Source: DATAYF01 sp036272735 (GTDB lineage: Bacteria; Chloroflexota; Ktedonobacteria; Ktedonobacterales; Ktedonobacteraceae). Taken from it: a stretch of 9,990 nucleotides of DNA. Position 1 is the stretch's first letter, and each line of letters opens with the position of its first letter. Location of the stretch: NCBI GenBank assembly GCA_036272735.1, contig DATAYF010000656.1, forward strand, positions 1 to 9,990. Reading direction: 5' to 3'. Shown in pieces: positions 1 through 6,467 of the stretch. A model generated the notes under the pieces. That model saw only the letters and a list, made by a program, of their open reading frames with translations. It did no database searches and had not been told where the DNA came from. Position numbers and translations under genes: made by a program.

Positions 1-126
1 TTGGCCGTGGGGCGCGCGCGTGTCTGCCTGTCGGGGGTGTGGGAGAGTCTGTCAGACCCGGCGCGGTGAAAACCAAAGCGGGCAAGACTTAACGAAGCAG
101 GAAACCCAAGTAAGTGATTACTGGAA

Positions 127-153
127 TCCCCCGGATTTATATATCCGTGGGGA
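127..153. other. Hairpin downstream of the transporter gene
   Basis: A 10-bp inverted repeat with one bulged base (T148) and a 6-base AT loop (137-142) lies about 40 bases past the stop codon of the minus-strand transporter. Arms are TCCCCCGGAT (127-136) and ATCCG-T-GGGGA (143-153). No T-run follows on either strand, so it is not a classic intrinsic terminator; it may protect the mRNA 3' end or act as a weak terminator. I recognise no gene in the rest of 1-194: the reading frames there have no ribosome binding site and no family resemblance. Confidence 0.4.
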
Positions 154-194
154 GCATGTCAATAATACAAACCATTATGTATCCTTGGTTTGGA

Positions 195-1613
195 CTAACC
201 ACGTTTGTGCAGGCGGCTACGATAGCGACTGTAGACAAAGTAGATTACCAGCCCAATAGCCAGCCAGAGGATGAAACGTGCAAGCGTCACAAGCGGCAGG
301 CTGAATATCAGGACGAGTGAAGCAATGATCGAGAGGATAGGAATGAACGGAACCCAGGGCACACGGAAGGTGCGGTGCATATCCGGTCGCCTGCGACGCA
401 AGACGAGCACACCAAGCGAAACGAGTACAAACGCTGCCAGAGTGCCAATATTCGTCAACTGAGCAACCACATCGATGGGCGTCAGGCCAGCAATCAGCGC
501 CACCACGACACCAACCAACAGGCTGGACAGGTATGGGGTCTTGAAGTGTGGGTGGACGTGCGAGAAGAAGCGTGGGAGCAGGCCATCACGTGCCATCGAG
601 AAAAAGATGCGGCTCTGCCCAAATAGCAGCACGATTAACACCGTGGTCAATCCAGCGATGACGCCAACGGCGATAATGGAACCGGCGGAGTTGAGGCCAA
701 GCGAGATCAGCGCGTAGGAGACAGGCGAGGCCACGTTGAGCCTGGTATACGAAATGATCCCAGTCAGTATAGCCGTCACCGCAATGTAGAGCACGGTACA
801 GATCACGAGACTGAAGATAATTCCCAAAGGAAGATCGTGTGAAGGTTTTTTGGCCTCCTCCGCAGTGGTCGAGATCTGGTCAAAGCCAATGTAGGAGAAG
901 AAGATAATACTGGCTCCAGCGAAGATACCTTTAGCGCCAAAGGGCAGAAATGGCCGCCAGTTCATCGGATTAACATGACCAATGCCCACGACGATGAAAA
1001 ACAAGATCACCAGGATCTTAATGCCCACAATAATAGTAGTGACACGACTGCTCTCGGACGTTCCCAAAATCAACAAGCCAGTCACCACGAGAATGATGAG
1101 AAACGCGGGCAGGTTGATGATACCACCGGAGAAAGGCGAAGCGGTCAGGAATGTGGGCAAGATGACACCAATAGATTTCAGAAAATCGGTAAAATAGCCT
1201 GACCAGCCGATAGCTACCGCAGCGGCACCGACTGCATATTCAAGAATTAAGTCCCAACCAATAATCCAGGCGACCAACTCTCCCAACGTGGCATAGGAAT
1301 ACGTATAGGCGCTGCCCGCAATAGGCACGATACTGGCGAATTCCGCGTAACAAATAGCCGCCAGGCCACTAACAATACCAGCGACAACAAACGAAATAAT
1401 CAAAGCCGGACCAGCGTATGTAGCTGCCGCCACACCGGTCAAGACAAAAATTCCGGTGCCGATAATCGCACCGATACCCATAGCGGTAATGCCAACCACA
1501 CCCAATGTGCGCTTCAAACCACCTCCTTGCTGATCCGACTCTTGCAAAATGCTGTCCATCGGCTTGATGCGCCAGAGCGAATTGCGTTTTTCTTTCGAAT
1601 CTGCTGGTATCAT
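195..1613 (-). CDS. Amino acid permease, CAT/APC superfamily
   Basis: Predicted cytoplasmic-membrane transporter importing amino acids, probably by proton symport, of the cationic amino-acid transporter branch of the APC superfamily (YfnA/GkApcT-like). The 472-residue protein has about 12 hydrophobic helices, the usual length and layout. The TM1 unwound motif GAIIGTGIF (about residues 48-56) and the TM6 segment FFSYIGFD (238-245) form the substrate site in this family. A conserved loop GQSRIFFSMARDGLLP lies near 332-347, and the N-terminal cytoplasmic stretch LWRIKP resembles homologues. I prefer the ATG at 1613 because GAGGG (1623-1627) lies nine bases upstream; a GTG at 1619 would have only three. 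A leader ORF in the same frame ends just upstream. The gene follows the ArsR/DUF2087 gene by about 100 bases on the same strand, so it may be co-transcribed. The family is near certain; the exact substrate is unknown. Confidence 0.93.
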   Translation of the reverse strand: MIPADSKEKRNSLWRIKPMDSILQESDQQGGGLKRTLGVVGITAMGIGAIIGTGIFVLTGVAAATYAGPALIISFVVAGIVSGLAAICYAEFASIVPIAGSAYTYSYATLGELVAWIIGWDLILEYAVGAAAVAIGWSGYFTDFLKSIGVILPTFLTASPFSGGIINLPAFLIILVVTGLLILGTSESSRVTTIIVGIKILVILFFIVVGIGHVNPMNWRPFLPFGAKGIFAGASIIFFSYIGFDQISTTAEEAKKPSHDLPLGIIFSLVICTVLYIAVTAILTGIISYTRLNVASPVSYALISLGLNSAGSIIAVGVIAGLTTVLIVLLFGQSRIFFSMARDGLLPRFFSHVHPHFKTPYLSSLLVGVVVALIAGLTPIDVVAQLTNIGTLAAFVLVSLGVLVLRRRRPDMHRTFRVPWVPFIPILSIIASLVLIFSLPLVTLARFILWLAIGLVIYFVYSRYRSRLHKRG

Positions 1614-1619
1614 ATCCAC

Positions 1620-1646
1620 CTACCCTCTTTGCGTGTAAAGATGCAT
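1620..1646 (-). CDS. Possible 8-residue leader peptide before the permease
   Basis: An ATG at 1646 begins an ORF encoding MHLYTQRG and a TAG stop (1620-1622). Its ribosome binding site, AAAGGAG, ends five bases before the ATG and is better placed than that of the permease itself. The TAG is directly followed by an in-frame GTG (1619) and, two codons on, the ATG (1613) of the permease. Codons 6-8 (AGA GGG and the base before) double as the permease Shine-Dalgarno GAGGG. Translation here would place a ribosome on the permease start, so it may couple or attenuate expression. It may instead be the original permease start broken by a nonsense change. Translation is not shown by sequence alone. Confidence 0.4.
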   Translation of the reverse strand: MHLYTQRG

Positions 1647-1716
1647 CAAAACTCCTTTAGTTCTTCCGTGTAACCCACCTTACTACAAAAATACGTGAAA
1701 TAGCAATAGGTAACAG

Positions 1717-2307
1717 CTAACCTTCGTCCCCAGGCTCACCCACGGGTGTACGCCAATACATCGCGTGTTCGCGCTGCATAAAGCCCTCTCTGGCGCTGAT
1801 CAACTCGCGACGCAGCAAAGCTGAGTCGGGATGATAGCGCTGTAGCACCTCGTTGACCTGGACCTCGGTATAGCGCGTACCATATTCAAACTGGCTGGCA
1901 AGCCATTTGAGGATCACCGAGCGTTTTTTACGGCTGGCGGGAATCTCTTTCAGGCGCGTCCCATCGAAAAAATCCCTGAGTACCTTGTGTTCCCAGGCAT
2001 CGCCCTCGATATCATCAGCAAACGAAGCCATGCGTTCGGGCGTGAGTAGGATTTTGTTGGATTGGCGCAACGTCTCCGTGTTCAGCCAATAATAGTGCGT
2101 ATTGCCATCCGAACGCATGCCGACCAGATCAAGCTCCTTGAGCTTAGCAAGGTGGTGGGAGATGGTCGGCGCTTTCAGGTGGAGCAGCACGGCCAATTCT
2201 TCGACGCTGCGCTCTTGCTGAGCCAGGATCCCCAATAGTTTGAGCCGATTTTCGTCAGCCAGCGCGCGAAAAAATTGCAACAAGGATTGAAAATCATCTT
2301 GTGACAT
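1717..2307 (-). CDS. ArsR-family HTH regulator with C-terminal DUF2087
   Basis: Predicted cytoplasmic DNA-binding regulator of 196 residues. Residues about 9-76 form an ArsR-type winged helix, with the helix-turn-helix near EELAVLLHLKAPTISHHLAKL (36-56). The C-terminal part (about 111-183, starting DFFDGTRLKEIP) matches the DUF2087 domain often fused to ArsR-type HTHs. There is no cysteine in the whole protein and no ELCVCDL metal-binding motif, so metal sensing of the classical SmtB/ArsR kind is unlikely; the signal is unknown. I chose the ATG at 2307 because GGGGGAG (2311-2317) lies just upstream. The frame extends ten codons to an ATG at 2337, but that has no ribosome binding site and would overlap the predicted promoter. 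The gene lies 71 bases after the membrane-protein gene and has its own promoter-like sequence. It could regulate itself, the downstream permease, or both. Confidence 0.88.
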   Translation of the reverse strand: MSQDDFQSLLQFFRALADENRLKLLGILAQQERSVEELAVLLHLKAPTISHHLAKLKELDLVGMRSDGNTHYYWLNTETLRQSNKILLTPERMASFADDIEGDAWEHKVLRDFFDGTRLKEIPASRKKRSVILKWLASQFEYGTRYTEVQVNEVLQRYHPDSALLRRELISAREGFMQREHAMYWRTPVGEPGDEG

Positions 2308-2328
2308 AGTCTCCCCCTTTGTATTTTT

Positions 2329-2356
2329 GATATACATCTAATTAGAATTGTATCAA
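2329..2356 (-). promoter_or_regulatory. Candidate promoter of the ArsR/DUF2087 gene
   Basis: On the minus strand TTGATA (2351-2356) is followed after 16 bases by TATATC (2329-2334). The -10 matches consensus at four of six bases and the -35 at five of six. It lies wholly within the 71-base gap after the membrane-protein gene and about 20 bases before the Shine-Dalgarno. This suggests the regulator can be transcribed independently of the upstream PadR operon. Confidence 0.45.
2337..2346. promoter_or_regulatory. Palindromic candidate operator in the ArsR promoter
   Basis: TCTAATTAGA is a perfect 10-bp palindrome placed in the spacer between the predicted -35 and -10 of the ArsR/DUF2087 gene. 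Dimeric ArsR-family repressors bind such dyads over their own promoters, so autoregulation is plausible. The site is short and AT-rich, and binding is inferred only. Confidence 0.35.
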
Positions 2357-2378
2357 AGAATGAGGAGATGTCAAGATT

Positions 2379-3317
2379 TCATTGCACCATGGCCGCTTCC
2401 TCATGTGGAAGAAACTTTTCTGCTTGTTTGGCTTGAAAGGCCTTTTTCAGCGAGATGATTGAGAGCGCGAAGGTCACGAGCATAACGAGGGTCAGAAGCC
2501 CCAGGCGGATAATGTATGAGGTTTCCCTGGGCGCTGTGAAGCTAGCTGCTATTGATGGAAGGAGTCCAAACGGGAGCGCGGCAAGGCCGACTAGCATCAC
2601 CAGGGGAAGCAACGTGGCAAGGTAGAGCACATAGTGAGTGACAAGCCGACTGGGAGCTACACGCTGGACGGCGAAGAAGATGAGCGCCAGGCTTATGTAC
2701 AGGCCAAAGAAGAGGCCAAACAGTAGAAGTTCAGGATAGGCACCTCCCTGAATGATCCCCATCTCAAAAAAGCTCACGAACATCATCATCAAAAAAGGGG
2801 CGACGAGTGGGCTGATGAGAGCCACGAGGCAGAGCAACAGGGCACGAAGATTACGCGCCTTCACAGCCTTCCAGCAAGCAGCAAGCAGAATGGGCAGCCC
2901 ACCGAGCAAGATGAGTAGCAGCAAGATATATGAAATGGAATGAACGATATTTACGAGCAAGGAAGAAGATTGGTAAGAGAAACCACTGAAAAGAGATTCA
3001 GGTTGATCGGGAATACCAATGTGTCTCTGAACAACGTACCAAGCAGTAAAGAAGATCAGAGACGCACTATAGATGGTCAGTCCATTAAAGCGCAATTTTT
3101 GCAACATATAGGGAGCCCTTCCTTCGATCAGATTGTGATGAATATGCGCATCCAACAGGCTAAAGAAAAGATTGAGTATTGTTGTGAACGTAGGCGCTGA
3201 ATCATCCAGAATCAGCAGCATTTCTTCGGCATAGCGCTCGCGCCAAGGAGCAGGGTAAAGTCTAATCAGGCATCCAGCCAGGTGCCGATAAAGCGTAGAT
3301 TTATAAGAATGTTGCAT
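2379..3317 (-). CDS. Six-helix membrane protein of a PadR operon, function unknown
   Basis: A 312-residue integral membrane protein. Residues about 13-40 are a cytoplasmic segment containing LIRLYPAPWRERYAEEM; this type of motif (RLYP..WRERY.EEM) is seen at the start of membrane proteins and permeases encoded beside PadR regulators. Six hydrophobic stretches follow at roughly 79-97, 120-147, 158-185, 198-218, 228-255 and 268-292, with a short charged cytoplasmic tail. No ATPase or catalytic motif is visible. The ATG at 3317 has AGGA nine bases upstream. The gene starts 25 bases after the PadR stop codon, so the two are almost certainly one transcription unit, and PadR probably controls its level. 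A role in envelope stress or efflux is possible, but the sequence does not show one. Confidence 0.82.
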   Translation of the reverse strand: MQHSYKSTLYRHLAGCLIRLYPAPWRERYAEEMLLILDDSAPTFTTILNLFFSLLDAHIHHNLIEGRAPYMLQKLRFNGLTIYSASLIFFTAWYVVQRHIGIPDQPESLFSGFSYQSSSLLVNIVHSISYILLLLILLGGLPILLAACWKAVKARNLRALLLCLVALISPLVAPFLMMMFVSFFEMGIIQGGAYPELLLFGLFFGLYISLALIFFAVQRVAPSRLVTHYVLYLATLLPLVMLVGLAALPFGLLPSIAASFTAPRETSYIIRLGLLTLVMLVTFALSIISLKKAFQAKQAEKFLPHEEAAMVQ

Positions 3318-3342
3318 CTCTATCTATCCTATTTCTCTCTAT

Positions 3343-3669
3343 TTAGGCAGTAGCGAGTCGTTGTGAACCTGTTGAAACCACCTTGCTCATGGTGGTGAGT
3401 TGTTCATGCAGCACCGCCTTGCCTTCCCCGGTTAGTCGATACGGGCGGCGACGATCAATCACTTCCAGAGGCTCGATCCAGCCCTGTTTCTCCAAGCGAG
3501 CGAGCGCGCCATACAGCGTGCCCACTTCCAGGTGAGTGCCACAAAATTGCTCAATATCCTGGATCATGGCATAGCCATGCTTTGGCCCATTTGCCAAGCT
3601 GGACAGGATAAGCAGCGATGGATCAGTGAAACGCCCCAGATCCGCGAGTGAGTTGCGTGTGATACGCAT
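3343..3669 (-). CDS. PadR-family transcriptional regulator
   Basis: A 108-residue short PadR-type winged-helix protein that acts as a dimeric repressor in the cytoplasm. The family pattern is clear: PSLLILSSLANGPKHGYAMIQDIE (residues 17-40 taken as two parts, helix 1 and HGYAM), the recognition region VGTLYGALARLEKQGWIE (49-66), and the wing with DRRRPYRLTGEGK (72-84). The C-terminal dimerisation helix is short, as in the PadR-s1 subgroup. The ATG at 3669 has AGGAGA five bases upstream, which settles the start. It leads an operon with the membrane protein, and two palindromes sit at and just after its predicted promoter. The inducing ligand cannot be read from the sequence. Confidence 0.93.
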   Translation of the reverse strand: MRITRNSLADLGRFTDPSLLILSSLANGPKHGYAMIQDIEQFCGTHLEVGTLYGALARLEKQGWIEPLEVIDRRRPYRLTGEGKAVLHEQLTTMSKVVSTGSQRLATA

Positions 3670-3692
3670 GGTAATCTCCTGATTATTACTTC

Positions 3693-3706
3693 GTACTACT
3701 TAGTAC
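3693..3706. promoter_or_regulatory. Candidate PadR operator
   Basis: GTACTA (3693-3698) and TAGTAC (3701-3706) form a perfect 6-bp dyad with a two-base spacer. It lies between the predicted -10 and the PadR ribosome binding site, near the expected transcript start. TACT/AGTA-type dyads are typical of PadR-family binding sites, so this is a good candidate for autorepression. Confidence 0.55.
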
Positions 3707-3711
3707 TTACA

Positions 3712-3721
3712 ACTATATAGT
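3712..3721. promoter_or_regulatory. Second palindrome over the PadR -10 element
   Basis: ACTATATAGT is a perfect 10-bp palindrome whose right half overlaps the predicted -10 hexamer of the PadR gene. Its centre is 17 bases (about 1.6 helical turns) from that of the GTACTA/TAGTAC dyad. It shares the ACTA/TAGT core with that dyad and could be a second repressor contact. Confidence 0.45.
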
Positions 3722-3745
3722 AATAAGAAGCAGTGATTTTGTCAA
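3717..3745 (-). promoter_or_regulatory. Promoter of the PadR operon
   Basis: On the minus strand a consensus -35 TTGACA (3740-3745) is followed after exactly 17 bases by TACTAT (3717-3722), which has the conserved TA...T of a -10. The start of transcription would fall near 3710, about 40 bases before the PadR ATG. Confidence 0.6.
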
Positions 3746-3845
3746 GAGTATGGTACGCAAGCAAGGAGGCAAAGGAGCTAATTGTATGAGAGATTACAAG
3801 GCTAGTTAGAGATTTTGTTATGAAACGACCTGCACATCGAATTAG

Positions 3846-4292
3846 CTAGGGGTGTCGTTGCTGTTGCTGTTGTGCTGGCAGGTCTGGATACGTGGCCTGC
3901 GGTTGTTCGTACTGATCTTCAGCGACGAACAACTCAGCCTGGGGAGGCGATTCTGGCTGCTGTGACTGGTGCCCCTGCTGATACGCCGTGTAGGGTGGCT
4001 CATATGGCGCGGGCATTGGTGTGGCTTGTCGATGTCTTTCTCGATACCAATTTTCGGCGGAGGACAAGGCTTTGCGTATATGAGGTAGGGCTTTTTGCAG
4101 GAGAAAGGATGGACCAACCAGGCAGTAGATGAGAGCGCCAATCCAGTTACCCCACATCAAGACAAAGAACCACCACCACTTTGAACCCCTCTGAGAACGA
4201 TTGAGAAAAAAGCAATCGACAAACATGAGAATCAAAAAGGCGTTAGTAAACCAGTTCGTAAAGCTGTGGAATATATAAAAAAGTTCTGGCAT
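3846..4292 (-). CDS. Small PLDc_N-type membrane protein with Gln/Pro-rich tail
   Basis: A 148-residue membrane protein. Two hydrophobic helices lie at about 13-32 and 40-62, joined by NRSQRGSK. The second, rich in Trp (KWWWFFVLMWGNWIGALIY) and ending CLVG, matches the pattern of the PLDc_N (phospholipase D-nuclease N-terminal) two-helix domain, which often occurs alone without a nuclease. A charged segment (65-90) leads to a Gln/Pro/Tyr-rich, probably disordered tail that ends in five glutamines. No catalytic HKD motif is present, so it is not a nuclease. The ATG at 4292 is my choice; a GTG at 4313 extends the frame by seven codons, and neither start has a strong ribosome binding site. It is divergent from the secreted amidase. 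Function unknown. Confidence 0.72.
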   Translation of the reverse strand: MPELFYIFHSFTNWFTNAFLILMFVDCFFLNRSQRGSKWWWFFVLMWGNWIGALIYCLVGPSFLLQKALPHIRKALSSAENWYRERHRQATPMPAPYEPPYTAYQQGHQSQQPESPPQAELFVAEDQYEQPQATYPDLPAQQQQQRHP

Positions 4293-4362
4293 AGCATTAC
4301 CCACGGCTCCCACAAGGGAGACGGAAATTGTGCTCTCATCGACTCGAAAATACCCTTATACA

Positions 4363-4392
4363 AATATAACGCATTACGCAACGCTGCATCAA
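4363..4392 (-). promoter_or_regulatory. Candidate promoter of the PLDc_N-type gene
   Basis: On the minus strand TTGATG (4387-4392) and TATATT (4363-4368) are separated by 18 bases. The -10 matches consensus at five of six positions, the -35 at four. It points away from the amidase gene and lies about 70 bases upstream of the ATG at 4292. Confidence 0.4.
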
Positions 4393-4415
4393 ATGAAGCA
4401 AAGGATAGGTGGTTA

Positions 4416-4424
4416 TGTTATACT
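4416..4424 (+). promoter_or_regulatory. Candidate extended -10 promoter of the amidase gene
   Basis: TG (4416-4417), one base, then TATACT (4419-4424) gives an extended -10 with five of six consensus bases. No good -35 is visible, as is usual for extended -10 promoters. It would give a 5' leader of about 110 bases before the amidase ATG at 4543. Confidence 0.35.
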
Positions 4425-4446
4425 TATCGCTAGTAATGATAAGTAT
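4420..4446. promoter_or_regulatory. 9-bp inverted repeat, candidate operator between divergent genes
   Basis: ATACTTATC (4420-4428) and GATAAGTAT (4438-4446) are perfect inverted copies separated by nine bases. The dyad overlaps the predicted amidase -10 and transcript start, where a bound repressor would block transcription. It may instead fold as a hairpin at the 5' end of the transcript. No regulator gene for it can be assigned here. Confidence 0.45.
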
Positions 4447-4542
4447 TGATTTTAATTTATCATCTACGGCTTCCCCTATCCCTATGTCCTGTGCGCTTCG
4501 CGTCTCTACTAAGTACATATTGCATTGGAGGTAAAGTACATT

Positions 4543-6399
4543 ATGCATCGACGCGTATCTCTCTTTCGTCTTCCCCTCGCTATTTTCTTTCTGCTGGCTA
4601 TGCTCGTTGTAGAATTTATGGGAGGATCCCCCACAGCCAACGCACAAGTTGCTAGCAATGGCAAAATTGGTCCAGCCTTCGACCAGGCCGCTAGCGAATT
4701 TGGCGTGCCCGCCCCCGTGCTCAAAGCGGTGTGTTATATGGAAGGGCGCTTGAGCAATCATGGCGGCAGCCCCAGCATCGATAACGGCTTTGGCTGTATG
4801 CACCTGGTCAAGAATGGGCACGCTGATACGCTGGACCAGGCCGCCAGCATCCTGCACGTGAACGCCAATCAGCTCAAGACAGACATCGCCACCAACATCC
4901 GTGGCGGCGCTGCGGTCCTGCGCGCGGAAGCACTCCAGCTTTCGAGTACGCACACCCTGCCCGCCACTCTGGCCGACTGGTATGGGACTGTGGCCGAGTA
5001 CAGCCACGCGACCGTTCGTTCGACCGCGTTGATGTACGCGGACGCGCTTTACAAGATCCTCAACACGGGCTTCAACGCGCAGAGCGACACGGGCGAGGTT
5101 GTCACCCTGGCGGCGCAATTGGTCAAGCCCAACAAGGCAACCGCTGCTTCGGTCAAGGGGGCCAGCACCCTTCCTATGGGCTGTAGCTCCACACCGACGG
5201 GCGATTATTCCGCCGCCGTGAACTGCATCCTGGATCCCAACATCTTTGACTGCACGCTCCCGCAGACAACGTATCCGCCCTGCAACTACGAAGATCGCAG
5301 CGGCACGAGCTATCCACTGCCGGTGAACTATGTGGTCATTCACGACACGGAAGGTTCGTTGCAGAGCGCTCTCGATGTGTTCCAGAATCCTGATCCGAAA
5401 ACGTCGGCTGGCGCTGCCGCGAACTATATCGTGGACTCTGATGGCACAGTGTATCAGATCACGCACGACACTACCTTCACCTATAATGTCGGGAACTACT
5501 GGTACAATCAGCACTCGATAGGCATTGAGCACGTGGGCTTCGACGCGACGGGCTTCCAGTGGTACAACGCGACCCAGTACCTGGGTTCCGCCAAACTGGT
5601 CGCCTATCTGCTCAAGAAGTACAACGTGCCGTTGGACCGCAACCATGTCGTTGCTCATGGTACCGTCCCCTCACCATTCTCAGGGTCTATTAACCACGTT
5701 GATCCAGGTCCGTATTGGATGTGGGACTACTACTTTGGTCTGATCCATCAGCAGGGTGTGCCATTCCCCCACGTGAACAATACCGCGCACACCATCGACC
5801 TGCACACGCAAAGTCATCTTAGCCGAGGTGGCGTGGAGACGCCTGCTGATTTCAATTTCTTCTACCTGTACAACGGCCCCAGCACCACCTCTGGGCTGAT
5901 CCCGCAGGCGACAGATCCCACTGACATTACTGATCAAACCAATAATGTCGAGGCGGATATAAGCTACTATTACCTTGCCAAGGTCAAAGATCCGGCAGGT
6001 ACCGGGGACACCATGTATGAGATCTGGTATGGAGAGGATGACCACGCCCACGACCCGAACCAACCAGCCAGTTCGAAATACTATGCCGATGGGAAGCTAG
6101 CCTGGGTGGCTGTGCCTTCTGGTACCAAAGTCACGGAAGGTTCTGGCACACCTGTGAGCCTTAACCTCAGCGGTGCCTCGGCGGCTAAGGTCTACGGTGA
6201 ACCCAGGACCAGGACCGATGACCTCTATCTGATCGGTTCTGTGCCGAATGGCGCGGTGCTGCTTTCAGGATATACCGTCGTTGAGGACCAGAGCACGAAC
6301 GTCTGGTATGAGATCAACTTCAATCATCGCCAGGCCTGGGTTCCAGCCAGCGAAGTGACTGCGGTACACGCTGTGGTACCCGCAACACCAACAGCATAA
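4543..6399 (+). CDS. Secreted bifunctional-looking peptidoglycan hydrolase (N-acetylmuramoyl-L-alanine amidase)
   Basis: A 618-residue exported cell-wall hydrolase. A signal peptide (basic start, hydrophobic core about 8-26) ends at ANA|Q (34/35). Residues about 41-170 look like a lysozyme/lytic-transglycosylase fold: AVCYMEGR places a candidate catalytic Glu at 67, followed by GFGCMHL and NIRGGAAVL, which mimic the SLT motifs. Residues about 260-400 are an Amidase_2 (PGRP-like) domain that cuts the MurNAc-L-Ala bond. Expected zinc ligands are His267 (VIHDTE), His372 (VVAHGT) and Asp387 (HVDPGPYW), with Glu329 in SIGIEHVG. The C-terminal part has SH3-like wall-binding features around 430-525 and 545-610 (AWVAVP, AWVPASEV). 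Six cysteines suggest disulfides. The ATG at 4543 is preceded by GGAGG (4527-4531), and the signal peptide starts there. Amidase activity is well supported; the N-terminal glycan-cleaving activity is inferred. Confidence 0.9.
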   Translation: MHRRVSLFRLPLAIFFLLAMLVVEFMGGSPTANAQVASNGKIGPAFDQAASEFGVPAPVLKAVCYMEGRLSNHGGSPSIDNGFGCMHLVKNGHADTLDQAASILHVNANQLKTDIATNIRGGAAVLRAEALQLSSTHTLPATLADWYGTVAEYSHATVRSTALMYADALYKILNTGFNAQSDTGEVVTLAAQLVKPNKATAASVKGASTLPMGCSSTPTGDYSAAVNCILDPNIFDCTLPQTTYPPCNYEDRSGTSYPLPVNYVVIHDTEGSLQSALDVFQNPDPKTSAGAAANYIVDSDGTVYQITHDTTFTYNVGNYWYNQHSIGIEHVGFDATGFQWYNATQYLGSAKLVAYLLKKYNVPLDRNHVVAHGTVPSPFSGSINHVDPGPYWMWDYYFGLIHQQGVPFPHVNNTAHTIDLHTQSHLSRGGVETPADFNFFYLYNGPSTTSGLIPQATDPTDITDQTNNVEADISYYYLAKVKDPAGTGDTMYEIWYGEDDHAHDPNQPASSKYYADGKLAWVAVPSGTKVTEGSGTPVSLNLSGASAAKVYGEPRTRTDDLYLIGSVPNGAVLLSGYTVVEDQSTNVWYEINFNHRQAWVPASEVTAVHAVVPATPTA

Positions 6400-6428
6400 G
6401 CTCAAGGATGCACAGGCACGGATAGAAA

Positions 6429-6466
6429 ACAACGAGCAGGATACCGGCGGGTGTCCTGCTCGTTGT
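6429..6466. terminator. Strong hairpin terminator between convergent genes
   Basis: A 17-bp stem (6429-6445 with 6450-6466, one G-U pair) closes a GGCG loop. It begins 30 bases after the amidase stop and ends one base before the SDR stop codon. On the minus strand the stem runs straight into TTTTC, so it is a good intrinsic terminator for the SDR operon. On the plus strand no T-run follows, so it would stop or stabilise the amidase transcript less efficiently. Confidence 0.8.
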
Positions 6467-6467
6467 G

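Noticed and set aside
1..130. Possible group II intron or other structured RNA fragment at the left edge, suggested by purine-rich GAAA-containing stretches
   Set aside because: No domain V hairpin, reverse transcriptase or intron boundary motif is visible, and the resemblance is too loose to support.
20..320. Short plus-strand frames at the left edge
   Set aside because: They overlap the end of the permease in antisense and show no protein features.
3786..3809. A 7-codon plus-strand ORF with AAAGGAG upstream
   Set aside because: No promoter or downstream plus-strand gene gives it a role as a leader; most likely accidental.
3776..3847. Inverted copies AGCTAATT and AATTAGCT around 56 bases downstream of the PLDc_N-type gene
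   Set aside because: The arms are short and AT-rich, widely spaced, and have no T-run or promoter context; probably chance.
4336..5658. A 440-codon minus-strand reading frame antisense to the amidase gene
   Set aside because: It lies almost wholly opposite a gene with signal peptide and catalytic motifs, has no ribosome binding site or recognisable domain, and its Arg/Val/Gly-rich content is what the reverse of a GC-rich coding frame gives.
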